Shown piece by piece: positions 46,697 through 57,100 of a stretch of 64,000 bases of DNA; the stretch's first letter is position 1; every line of letters begins with the position of its first letter. A model generated the notes under the pieces. That model was not told the DNA's origin and searched no databases. It worked only from the letters and a program-made list of their open reading frames with translations. This stretch comes from Anaspis maculata. Lineage: Eukaryota > Arthropoda > Insecta > Coleoptera > Scraptiidae. The DNA is taken from the NCBI GenBank assembly GCA_949128115.1, contig OX421963.1, positions 32,471,979 to 32,535,978 of the forward strand, written 5' to 3'. The translations under genes were made by a program, and so were the position numbers.

Positions 46697-47697
46697 AAGA
46701 CGGGAGCAGCTACCGCTACGCTCCTTCGGAACTGTTGGCGTCTTACGAACGCATTGTTGGAAGTAGCGGTGACTGGCGGTGACACATACAGCGTCGCGTC
46801 AAGAATAGCCGAAAATATAATCTGGTTTTGGAGAATTTCACCCAGTGCTATAGCTCGATGGTCTATATTTAACAAGCGATTCACATTAGCTGGGAAAAAA
46901 CTTATAATCTTCAAAAATTCGAAACAGCACGTAAGGTAAACAGCACCGAACAACACTCTTGAACCCATAAAATGTCAGAATGGCACTTGCGAACATCAAA
47001 ATTTAACGTTTCTCTCATTGGCCGCATTCATAAGTCACAACAGTTGTGGAACTGTTACCGATTTGTCCTGTGAACGGTGCGCTACTTTTCCGCTCCGCTC
47101 GGAGCGGACGGCCATGTTTTGTAGCGGCTCGGAAGTTCGCTACATTTTGGTAGCATAGTGAGCGATAGGAGTGGGAGGTGGAAGAATGAGAGAAACGTTA
47201 AATTTTGATGTTCGCAAGTGCCATTCTGACATTTTATGGGTTCAAGAGTGTTGTTCGGTGCTGTTTACCTTACGTGCTGTTTCGAATTTTTGAAGATTAT
47301 AAGTTTTTTCCCAGCTAATGTGAATCGCTTGTTAAATATAGACCATCGAGCTATAGCACTGGGTGAAATTCTCCAAAACCAGATTATATTTTCGGCTATT
47401 CTTGACGCGACGCTGTATGTGTCACCGCCAGTCACCGCTACTTCCAACAATGCGTTCGTAAGACGCCAACAGTTCCGAAGGAGCGTAGCGGTAGCTGCTC
47501 CCGTCTTATGAAAGCGGCCATTCTTCCACCTCCCACTCCTATCGCTCACTATGCTACCAAAATGTAGCGAACTTCCGAGCCGCTACAAAACATGGCCGTC
47601 CGCTCCGAGCGGAGCGGAAAAGTAGCGCACCGTTCACAAGACAAATCGGTAACAGTTCCACAACTGTTGTGACTTATGAATGCGGCCAATAATTCTC
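46680..47697. repeat. Palindromic block next to the MULE gene, order A-B-A'-B'
   Basis: A (46681-47015, starting AATGGCCGCTTTCATAAG) and A' (about 47190-47519) are reverse complements without visible difference, encoding the same 91-residue frame on opposite strands. B (about 47016-47189, CATTGGCCGCATTCATAAG inward) is mirrored by B' (47520-47697). Both A and B start with a GGCCGC-TTCATAAG motif that looks like a MULE terminal repeat, so these are probably transposon ends, duplicated and inverted. Confidence 0.85.
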
Positions 47698-48091
47698 TGA
47701 CGTAAGCTGTTTTCATGACAAAGACTGGTGCCTACAATGTTCCTTGGGCACCTGACCAGGTCTGTATGATGCATGCCTCTATTGTGTCCATGTCCAAGCT
47801 ATTCTGTCCGTCGCTATTTAATTACAAATCCTTTCAACTTGAGGTAAGTACCTTCTGTTTTAGACCTACTAGGATATACATCTAAGAGATTGTTAGGTGG
47901 GTCTGAAAAGGAGAAGAATACTTGAGTGTTTTTGAGTACCTACATATTGTGCAAGGGATAGCTATGCTGTTTTATTCCGTGCTCTTCTATCCGGCGCTAT
48001 ACGTAAATGTTTGAGCTCTTCTCGTCTATGCAGCTGGTGCTTAACAATTCCTTAGGTATAGGTAGGTAGGCAAAGGTATCTTCCTTGTTCA

Positions 48092-48575
48092 ACGCTATTA
48101 TGTACAACTCTATTTTGTCCAGCGCCATTCAATCCTGGCGCTGTTTCGTCCGGCGCTATTCTTTCCTAGCACTGTCTCGTCGCAGCGCTATTCTATCTTG
48201 ACGGTGTCTTGTACTGCGCCGTTAGTTCCGCGCGATTTTATCGCACGCTATTTTGTCGCACGCTATTGTGTCGCAGCGCTGTTTAACCTTAGCGGTGTTT
48301 CGTCCAGCGCTATTTGATCCTAGCGCTATTTTGTCCGGCGCCATTTCATATTGGCGCTGTCTTGTCCTGCGCCATTAGTTCCGCGCGATTTTGTCGCACG
48401 CTACTTTGCCGCAGGCTTTTGTGTCGCAGCGCTGTTTGATCCTAGCGCTGTTTTGTCCGGCGCTATTTGATCCTAGCGCTGTTTTGTTCGGGGCCAATTC
48501 ATCCTAGCGCTGTTTTGTCCAGCGCTATTAGTTCCGCGCGATTTTGTCGCTCGCTATTTTGGCTCGCGCTGTTTA
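48092..48575 (-). repeat. Right array of ~16-bp repeats, mirrored orientation
   Basis: About 30 degenerate units of the reverse complement (GCGCTGTTTTGTCCGGCGCT and similar). Weaker units extend left to about 47790. It pairs with the arrays at 42540 and 44891. Confidence 0.85.
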
Positions 48576-48587
48576 GTAACAGAGCCA

Positions 48588-49391
48588 GTTTGAACAAGTT
48601 AACTTGAGAAAACTTGTTTTTTCTTAGACAATTTTGACGAATTTTTTTTCTACTGTTTAAGGTGTTCATCTTTGGGAAATTTTCAGGTCATCAGATTCAA
48701 GTGTATTCTTCAGGAAAATCGTCTACTCGATGTATGATTTTGTTTCTCGAGTTGAAAAAATCGATTTGAACCTGAGCCGGCGCGGCGCGTCATTTACTAC
48801 TGACCAGAACATTACAGAATGCACCTTTAAATGAAAATAGCTCAAATTATTGGAAAAGTAAAAACTGATCTTTGAGATTTCGAGGATCTGTGCAGAATTG
48901 AATTTCCTATAACATGAACAAAATCGACATGAATCGCACTGAAGGGTTTTGAGTTATTTGAGGGGAGAGGCAACAGTTCATAGAGTATGAATCTTTCCAA
49001 AATGTTATCCTCCTCCTCGAATAACTCAAAATCCTGCAGTGCGATTTATGGCAAGTTTCTTTATGCTATAGGGAATTCAATTCTGCACAAATCCTCGGAT
49101 TTTCAAACATTTGTTATTATTTTCTCAATAGTTTCAGCCATTTTCATTTAAAGGTGCATGTTGTAGTGTTCTGGTCAGTAGTAGACGACGCGCCGCGCCG
49201 GCTCAGGTTCAAATCGATTTTTCGAACTCGAGAAACAAAATCATACATCGAGTGGATGATTTTCCTGCAGAATATACTTCAATTCAATGGCCTCTGAACA
49301 TTTTTCAAAGATGAACACCTCTAACAGTAAAAAAAAATTGGTCAAAATTGTCAAAGAAAAAACAAGTTTTCTTAAGTTAACTTGTTCAAAC
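48588..49391. repeat. 804-bp palindrome inserted in the right arm
   Basis: Starts GTTTGAACAAGTTAACTT and ends AAGTTAACTTGTTCAAAC. The arms of about 390 bp pair through GAGCCGGCGCGGCGCGTC / GACGCGCCGCGCCGGCTC and meet near 48985. The left arm of the composite lacks it: GTTTGAAC is directly followed by GGCTCTGTTAC at 42505-42522. Confidence 0.85.
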
Positions 49392-49785
49392 TTGTTTTCA
49401 TCCTAATTTACACAACGGATTCGAGTTCAGGAGATTGAATTTAGTCGGAAAAGATACTAAACTTGTCGCGATCGGTTCTACATGGCCAAAAAAACAAAAT
49501 GGACCACCTAGCAGAGCTTCGCCCCCCACGACCCCCCTTCAATAATGATCGACACTTTTTGTGCCAAAATGGTATCAACCGGATATTATGCGTCGACTTA
49601 TAACGTATTTGCTCCCAATGGATTGACGGGTTTCATCCCCTCCATTTTAAGTTGCAATTTTTTACCCCCCCTCCAATAACTTAAAACCCCCGGGTGCGAT
49701 TTTTGGCGATTTTGGATATGTTGTAGAGCACTTAATTCTGAACAGAATATCAAATTTTCAGGACGTCCATATTTTTTCCGAGGTT

Positions 49786-51124
49786 GAAATCTATCTTTCT
49801 TGTACTAAAAAACCAAACGAATATTTGAAATAAATTTATTAATATACCTATTACGAAACTTTAATGACTCACAATAATGATTTTATAATGTGTAGAATAC
49901 ATCTTATTGCATGTATCACGTCGATTTGCTTCCTGCTGTACACCATAAATATTATCATACCCCAGTGCTTCAATAACCCAAAGGACTATACACGGAAAAT
50001 AAACCTCGTATCCTTATTAATATAAAAATTGACTGATCATAAATTACTAAAAACTAAAACATTGAGTTTTGGTTTAGATACATCACTATCGTTATTATTA
50101 TTATCGTTAATTTACATCAGTGTTACTGAACTTATGAAGTAAAATTTTCATTATTTACATTATTTGTATTATTAGATATATTATTTTGAGAACTGACATC
50201 AAAAACGCTTACAATAATATATTTTCAAAAACTTTTCGATAAAAAAATAAAATCATCGATGAGTACCTAATTGTCGCGAAATCATGATAACACATTTATG
50301 GCACAGTATCTTCTACTATTTTTTACTTATTAAAAAAATAAATGGAATGCATTACTAGGCAAGAGAATTGAATGTTTTCTATAATATCATGGAGGATGGA
50401 ACTTGTTATTGTACTCTACTAATAATTAGTGTGCTATACAAATAAATAATAAATAACAGCTCTTTCTTGATAGTAGAAGCGGCAGGCTAAATGACTTATT
50501 GTGTGGAGCATTTTACGTATTGCGACAGTGACCTAGTAGGTGCCTGTTGATAATTACTCGGATAATTATATCTGACCAAGAACTCTCGTTAAGCGACAAG
50601 AAATGCTTACACTTTGAGATAAAGAAATGAAATTTTTAGGGTTGGTAGACATTTCAAGATCGGAAGACAAGAATAAGTCTAAGAGGTTGAATTGAAAGGA
50701 CCCTTTCAAAGTTGGAGGTTTAAGAACCATCAAGCCACCATTCAGTTTTGCTATGTCTATACTTAATGAAGAACGGCTCGATGGCAAGAGAGAAGTCACC
50801 AAGATCTTTTTACCAACTCCAAAATTTTATTGCTTGAGCTAAAAGTGCTAGTTTGGAACATTTTCATCACTTCATCACATTGGAGAACAGTGTTACTTAG
50901 TGAACGGGTTTTTTTTCTCATGTGCGCAAACACAATAGTTTAATTTGCCGCTTTTTACTGATACAGCCTCAAGAGAGAGCTTCAGACGTGTCATTTTTAC
51001 GGCCAACATCTACAGAATCTGATATGATTATCGTAAAGATGACCGCCCGTTTTGGTCTATCCACTTTGGTCAACCACGAACCAAGAGCGAATAACAAACG
51101 GAAAGTATAATCACAGTGATGATT
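49786..51124. other. AT-rich spacer downstream of USP6NL
   Basis: Very AT-rich with no recognisable exon, repeat or RNA gene. Confidence 0.5.
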
Positions 51125-51130
51125 TTTATT
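51125..51130 (-). terminator. Poly(A) signal for the long USP6NL transcript
   Basis: AATAAA on the minus strand 30 bp after the stop of the last exon (51160), supporting 51160-51683 as a genuine terminal exon. Confidence 0.6.
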
Positions 51131-51159
51131 GCTGAATTCAGCGCTCAATGAAGAAAAAC

Positions 51160-54100
51160 TTATTTAAGGTCGATTTCGGGGCTGTCCAGGCGGAAGTGCG
51201 TTATCTGGCCGTGCTCGACGAGGGGCGTGGCCAGCTCGTCGTTGTCAATCTTGATCCGGATGCGATTGTGGTCGGTGAAAGAGAGAGGCATGGACTTTTG
51301 GATGACGTCGCCGTTTTGGGGACTGGCTATGGGGGTGTCGAGCGGAGAGTAAGGTACGTAAATGCGTAGCACATCCGGGCTGGGGTTGGGGTTGTGCGGG
51401 GTGGCCCGCGGGGTCGAGTGCGTGCTGAGCGCCCTCTGGACGCTCGTCGAGGCGACCATGCCGGAACCGACGGAGCTGGCACCCCCCACCGAATTGTCGG
51501 ACATGTTGCTGTGAGTATCGAGGCTGTTTTCGTGCGCCTGGGATCTGGTGACGGTCGAAAAGACCGACAGGTCGGCCGTCGACGTCACGCTGGTGTCGGC
51601 CAGGGAGCGGCGAGAACCGGTGTGCTCGCAGTCCAGCAGCGAACTGGCGTCGTCAATGCTCGGGTCGAACGAGAATTTGGAACCTGCAAAATTCTCGAGT
51701 ATGTCAAACCTAGGTTCTGTACCTGTTGAAGATTCAATAAAAAAAAACCGCGGGGTTCAAGGAACTACGTTAGACGGGATGGTTTTTAGTGTATGTTAGT
51801 CGTGATTCCATCGTGGTGACTGGTGTTAGTAGTTTCCTGTCAGTGGCAATGCATCTTGTTCTAGTTCGACGCTCCAACGTCTTGTGTTATATCGTAATCT
51901 CTCGAAATAACTGAAACGCCTGTTGCCTAACTTAATAACAATAATTAGCTCTGAAATCGTGACGGATTTTGCGAGTGAGTTTCATTATAGAATGCAAACT
52001 GAAGTCATTGAAATATATGCCAAAATTCAAATGGCAGTGTAGTTAGCCAGGTCATTGTATGGAGTCTGGAATAACTTACCGATATCCAATGACGATAGGA
52101 CATTTCACATACAGACAAACTACCATTAGTCCAGTAAAACGAGGATTTAACTTGGAATTAATCAGGGACTCAATGTAGAAAATATGGAAATGTGGAAAAT
52201 GAAAGACTGGATAAGAAAAACCAAAGTCACATTTCCCACTGTCCCGACTATCATGGCAAAAAGAATGAAGAAGATGGAAAAACTCTTTCCTGGGACGATG
52301 AGAGAACGGTTAGAGATATATGAAAATCTTGAGGAACAAAACTTGAAGTTGTACGGAATTAATGATCTACAAAGAAATCCCCGAGGGCATAGGTCCAACT
52401 TCTTCAGTCTAGCCGTTAATCGCGTTCAAAGTTGCGCGCCAGCTCAGTCAAAGTAACATTCCATAACGTCTAGAGGCACATGAAAAAAATTGAGAAAACC
52501 CAAAAATGGGAATTTACGCTGCAATCTTTCTGAACAAATGCTGAAATAAACGTACATCATTTATGATCTATCAAACGGTCTGACGAAATCTGCGGCGCTA
52601 TACACGAGACATCTCGCCCAACTTTGACAGCGCTTTGGGGCTAAACCAAAGAAGATGAGTATATGACCTCGTGGAGTTTTTGATCGATCATTTAATAATA
52701 TTCCACAGATTTGTTAGAAGAGCTTTTCAAAAATGTTACCGTTTATTTCAGCATTCAATTGCGGCGAAAATTTCCATTTTTCGGTTTTCTCAACTTTTTC
52801 CTCAGCTTTCCGGGAACGTTTTTTTTTCATCCTCTACACTGTCATATTTTTATCATCAAGTCTAGGATTTTTCAAGTTTTCCAAAAGAACCATTTCATTT
52901 TGAACTGGATTGTCGCGCAACTTTGAACGTAGTTCACGGCTAAACTGTAGAAAAGCTAGTAATTGACATCAGATTTTTTAGGGGAATATTTAATTCTCTA
53001 CACCTTCGCTGCTCAGAATTTTCGCACATTTCTCATTGTTCTCGCAGCATCCAATGAGGATCATGCGGATAGTTTTCCAGTTTACTAGACCGGCGTGCAA
53101 CTTTGACCGCAATTAACGGCTAAACTCTAGGTATATACTCTCGGGGACTTTTATGTAAATCATTGAATTCCCTGTAACTTTGACCCTGGCAATTTGCATA
53201 TATCTCTTACCGATCTGTCCAATTATTCTATCAATATTCCAGGAGAAGTCACGCGGCGCAAGTTTTTCTATCTTCTTCATTTTTTTTTTGATCATGGTTC
53301 AAATTAATCAAATTAATGGTCCCATTTAGTGGGGGCACCTATGGAATAGAATCGGCCAAACGATGAATGACATTAGAAACTTCGTGTAGGCCAGTATGCC
53401 TCTGGATGGAATAGACGCCAGAAGATTTGAAAAAAAGTCGGTCTAATCAAGGGTCTAACAAGCTATGGGTGACACAAGACCCCCCTCGGCCTCCGAGAGA
53501 AAATGCTTCGAATGAAGTCACTATGCAGGCTAACAAGTGTTGTTGGGAAAAATTTAACGCTGAATTGCTTGGGAAAATAGGATGTTTTCTGAAGGCACCA
53601 CTAGATTATTACAATAACAAGACTCACAGACAGACGGACATCACTTTGCAAAAGGTCTTAATTATCACGGGGGACCTCAAAATGGATATTTGTCGTTTTC
53701 TCCTTTTTAATTTTTGCACAATCACAAAAAACTTTGCTTTCCGTGTCGGCGGGGACGCCAAGAAAGTAAAATGTGAAACAAAATTTGAAAACTTTACGTT
53801 GGAACCTTGAGCAGACGATGCACTGCCAGACGCTTTAGTTAGTCATAAAAAGTTAAAAGCCTTACCATTGATATGTACACTTTAACACGAGCCACTTTTC
53901 AATAGTATTGTGTTATGTTGTAGAATCGCTTACGTAAAAGTACATTCGTTAAGTTACAAACGTTCTCCACAAAAATTGTGCTCAGGTGCTGTTACGTGTT
54001 TCATGAAATAAAATAGCCATTCAAAATTATACACCAACAAAAAAAAATCACTAGCTCTTAATTCCACCAAGATCAGTTAAATTGTATTGAGCACATCTGC

Positions 54101-57100
54101 ACGCTGTTGACCGGATTCAAAACTTTAGCCAAGAGGAGCACGAGGTAAAATTTAACTTGATGATAAAAGTTAACTGGTACTGGTGGAACCGAGAGAAAGC
54201 CCGATTTATAGTCGACGGAAGCGTAAACGGAGACGCAAGCCTAAGAGAATAAAAACCAGTCACCATCGACCAAAAGGGAGGAGCCAAAGGTGGTAACTGA
54301 CAGTGATTGGTCTATTTTCGTTACGTTTGCGTCTCCATTTACGCTTCTGTCGACTATAAATCGAGCTCAAGAGCCAATAACTGGCCCTATAATCAAAGTT
54401 TCAAAAGAAGAAGCTCTAGACATACCGAATTATACAAAAATACAAACGTGCACTGTGCATAAAACCTACCAAACATTTTTGTAGGAAACAGTCCGCGCAG
54501 ATGAAAACTCAAATGCTGATTTCAGGCAAAACTAGAATAATACAGGTCTGTTTTACTCATATTTTTTTGTTGACGTAAAAGAACGGAGCTACTGGAAAAC
54601 GAGCATGCACCGCCTGTGAAGACTAGTATACCACACCTCGTACATGCAAAATGAAAATATTTATTAAAAACCTTGGACCAACACAGCGCTTCACGTTAAA
54701 CGCCAATGGACAATTAGTGTTCACACACCTTCTTGTGTGTGAAAAAGGATTTCAATACCTAAAGGCTTCTTTCAATTTTGCTTTTGTCCATGCAAACATG
54801 AAGCTCTGCATTGGGTGGATTGGAAAAACCAACACCAGAGAATTAGATATGGGCACGAATATTTATTGAAAGACGAACAACAGAGAATGACAAAGCTAAC
54901 AGTACGTCTACATAAACAACTTGATACAACATCATAAATAAAAAAAATTAGTGCAATGGAAATTATTTATTTATAATTCAGCTATTTCTTCTTTTCGTGA
55001 GAGTTATGTACAAAATCTTAAATTATATACAAAAACATAAAGTGTAGGAATAATAGAAAAATAATATCAAAAATATTTGAGCCTTAGCCTTTAGTGAATT
55101 ATTATTTCAATATTACTATCGTGTGCTCGAGTGATACGAACGGAATGTCGCTGCCAACGTTCTTCGAATTTAGGTTTTGAGCAGTCTACACCACAATAAT
55201 CGTGAAATATATGGCGCTTAGAAAACTATAAGGGAAAAAAGGAACTCAACATAATAGGTGTATATTAAAGCCTCGTGCATTCGTCGATGCTACTGCCATC
55301 CGTATCACACAGGCTAGTGCCGACGCTGGCTATGGTAGTGATGCTACCGATAAAAGAATTGTTTTCAGTGTCCGTACCTGCGAGACCCACAGAGTCGCCG
55401 ACCGACAGCTGGCCGCCGTCCTTCTCCTCCTCTCTCTCGGCCGATTCTCTGGCGGCGTTGCTGGTCAGCTGGACTATTTGGTTCGTTTCCTTTTCCTTTT
55501 CGGTAAACTGTTCCGTTCGGATGCCGACGATCTGTTCGAACGTCGGCTCCTTGAAGATACCAAACGGCCGCGACGGCAGCTCGTCCTTCGTGGCCGGTCC
55601 CGGATGATCCAGTTTGGCCCGTTTCAATTCTTCCAACGACCTCTCCAAGCTGTTAACGACGGTGTCGTCGTCGATCATGAAGTCTTTGAACAGTTTGACC
55701 TGTTTGCGAACAAAATTGTTGAAATTTCTTTGTCACCTGTTCATTTGCTCGTTCAAATTGACTAGCAGTTTGAACAACTGCAATTCTAACAAAAAAAAAG
55801 TCGACAAGCCATTTTGGTTATTAATCAATGAAGGACCCCGTTTTATGGGTCTCAGTGAATTTTATTGAAATTTGGATATTTCGTAGCTTTTGGTCTACAA
55901 AGGAAATTGTGTTGAAGCCTGATCGATTTGTATGACTAACTTGCTTCCTACAGAAGTAGAAAGATGTCTCAACAATGTCCACTCTGAATGACCTCTCACA
56001 ACAGTGAACTCAACAGTTGGTCATATTGTGTCTGTGAATTTTCGTGTTTTTCCTGGAGTTCTGTGAGAGGTGTTGCCAAAATCATAGGTTTTTTCTGCCT
56101 TCCTTTGCTTGGCACAGTCAGCCCAATTGCAAAGGAGACAGCTGCTTTCTGGCTCTGAAGCGGTGCTGAGGGAATGATTTCTTTCTACCATATTTATAGG
56201 TAGTTTTAACGCTGCCAAAAAACAATAACAATAATGCCAGCTGAGTTTGTTGTATGACTTGTACCACTCCGAGATTCTGGAGGAGTGTAAACTTGAAAAA
56301 ACGTGCTTGATTCAGTCCTTATTAAGATGCAGCAAACCGTTATTCCTTAAATCCTTGAAAAAATCACTTTTTTCTCATCATTTTCAACAGATTTTTGAGA
56401 TATCGTGTTGTAACTTGGTATCATATCATACAAAAAGTGATGTTATAAAATTCAGTACAATTCATCCAGATGGTGACACATGGATGGGTAAGAAAAAGTT
56501 ACTCGTCTTATTATTTAAAATAAAGAACCATCAATTACTCGATTGCTCAAGTTGACGTACGATTCTTAGCTTTTTCCCAAACACGCGTTCATGATTCGAC
56601 CGTTCGGGAAAAAAAAATGAGCATCGACATCAACTTGAGCAATCGAGTATTTGATCGCTCGTTAGTTAGAGTATTTACCCCAGTGCAAACGTTGTCTATC
56701 GACTGAATTTCACCTAAATGTGCGTTCAGTCAGCTTATTTAGCCGCAAGCGCAGCGACGCCCATCGGCTCTTATGAACCAGTCTCCTCAGAACAACCAAT
56801 AAGCGATGCAGCGCTTAAGACTAAAATTAAAGCTTGCGGCTAAATAAGCTGACTGAACGCACCTTAACATCGCTTGTCGTTTGGCATAAGACCAAATTGC
56901 ACCACGAATCTCAAAAAAATCGGCGAATGATGATGATGAAAAAAAAAATCAAAGTGAATATTTTCAAGACATTTCAGGATTTTGAATATTCAGGAACAAA
57001 ACGGTTCGTTGCATCAAACGATTATTCAATTCGCGTTAGGGAGAGCATAAACATAGTAAATGACCACAAGCCTCATCGAATCATTTAATTTCTTGGAAGT

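Larger units (their letters stand above)
42106..49785. mobile_element. 7.7-kb composite inverted-repeat transposon with a MULE gene
   Basis: The left arm 42106-42539 (AACCTCGGAATAAATATGGA inward) is mirrored by 49392-49785 ending TCCATATTTTTTCCGAGGTT. Long shared blocks include CCAAAATCGCCAAAAATCGC and AAGTGTCGATCATT. Inside each arm is an array of ~16-bp repeats in mirrored orientation (42540-42682 plus 44891-45120, and 48092-48575). Between the arrays lies an intact FLYWCH/MULE transposase gene. Later insertions are at 42736-44023, about 44060-44850 and 48588-49391. No convincing 8-10 bp target duplication was seen at the outer ends. It could be one large foldback-type MULE, or a MULE nested within an older foldback element. 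Confidence 0.75.
51684..55264 (-). other. Intron of USP6NL with repeats
   Basis: Contains a foldback at 52250-53290 and a MITE at 54203-54362. A plus-strand frame at 53427-53810 is not recognisable as a protein. No further exon seen. Confidence 0.6.

Noticed and set aside
46693..47511. Two identical 91-residue proteins on opposite strands
   Set aside because: Both arise from the palindromic arms next to the MULE gene; no domain was recognised, so they are reported as a repeat rather than genes.
42106..49785. Polinton/Maverick interpretation of the long inverted-repeat element
   Set aside because: No DNA polymerase B, integrase, ATPase or capsid-like frame is present and the length is too short.
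53427..53810. 127-codon plus-strand frame in a USP6NL intron
   Set aside because: No recognisable domain, antisense to the gene, no splice or poly(A) context; best treated as chance or an old repeat.
55275..55765. Plus-strand frames of 95-110 residues
   Set aside because: Antisense to the USP6NL exon at 55378-55699 and its extension.
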